Of a stretch of DNA of 5,252 nucleotides, positions 5,244-5,252 are shown one piece after another. The position numbers and the translations under genes were made by a program. The stretch spans positions 1-5,252 of the forward strand of contig DATANR010000335.1 in NCBI GenBank assembly GCA_036266155.1, given 5' to 3'. Origin of the DNA: SIAJ01 sp036266155 (GTDB lineage Bacteria > Planctomycetota > Planctomycetia > Gemmatales > Gemmataceae). Every line of letters starts with the position of its first letter. Position 1 is the stretch's first letter. The notes below the pieces were generated by a model. That model saw only the letters and a list, made by a program, of their open reading frames with translations, was not told the origin of the DNA and ran no database searches.

Positions 5244-5252
5244 CCGATAATG

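Noticed and set aside
1..5252. Possible CRISPR array, transposon, tRNA or defence system
   Set aside because: No regularly spaced direct repeats, terminal inverted repeats with a transposase, cloverleaf or defence-protein motif were seen on either strand.

Overview
This GC-rich window (roughly 60% GC or more by eye) looks like a piece of a planctomycete chromosome, most likely from the Gemmata group. The evidence is the character of the large secretin: a very long helical-repeat N-terminus, Pro-rich spacers, and a planctomycete-style pre-secretin block with 'IKPDSW' followed by a 'GSIEYFPLGLALVINQSPEV' stretch. A tiny exported protein of the kind these genomes often encode fits too. The assignment rests on remembered family features, not on a search.

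Layout. (1) Positions 1-46 are a short 3' flank with an 11-base palindrome at the window edge. (2) Positions 47-4570, minus strand, hold one gene of 1507 codons filling 86% of the window. It encodes an exported secretin-family outer-membrane channel. About 870 residues of TPR-like helical repeats and Pro-rich linkers precede one STN/N0-like domain, one Secretin_N-like domain and a complete C-terminal secretin beta-domain. (3) Positions 4571-4946 are a 376-base divergent intergenic region. It has a strong Shine-Dalgarno for each gene, three dyads upstream of the secretin, and sigma70-like promoter candidates in both directions. (4) Positions 4947-5213, plus strand, encode an 88-residue secreted or periplasmic protein of unknown function. 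(5) Positions 5214-5252 contain a short GC hairpin.

How they may work together. Both products carry export signals and are transcribed divergently from a shared control region, so co-regulation is possible but not shown. No ATPase, inner-membrane platform, pseudopilin or pilus gene lies in the window, so the secretin cannot be assigned here to type II secretion, type IV pili or another machine.

Most notable: the oversized N-terminal extension with four copies of a D-x-P-marked helical repeat, five acidic-PP motifs in its linkers, a near-perfect 19-base dyad next to the secretin's Shine-Dalgarno, and the uncharacterised small exported protein. No CRISPR array, RNA gene, insertion sequence or defence system was seen. 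All other long open frames appear to be shadows of the secretin gene.
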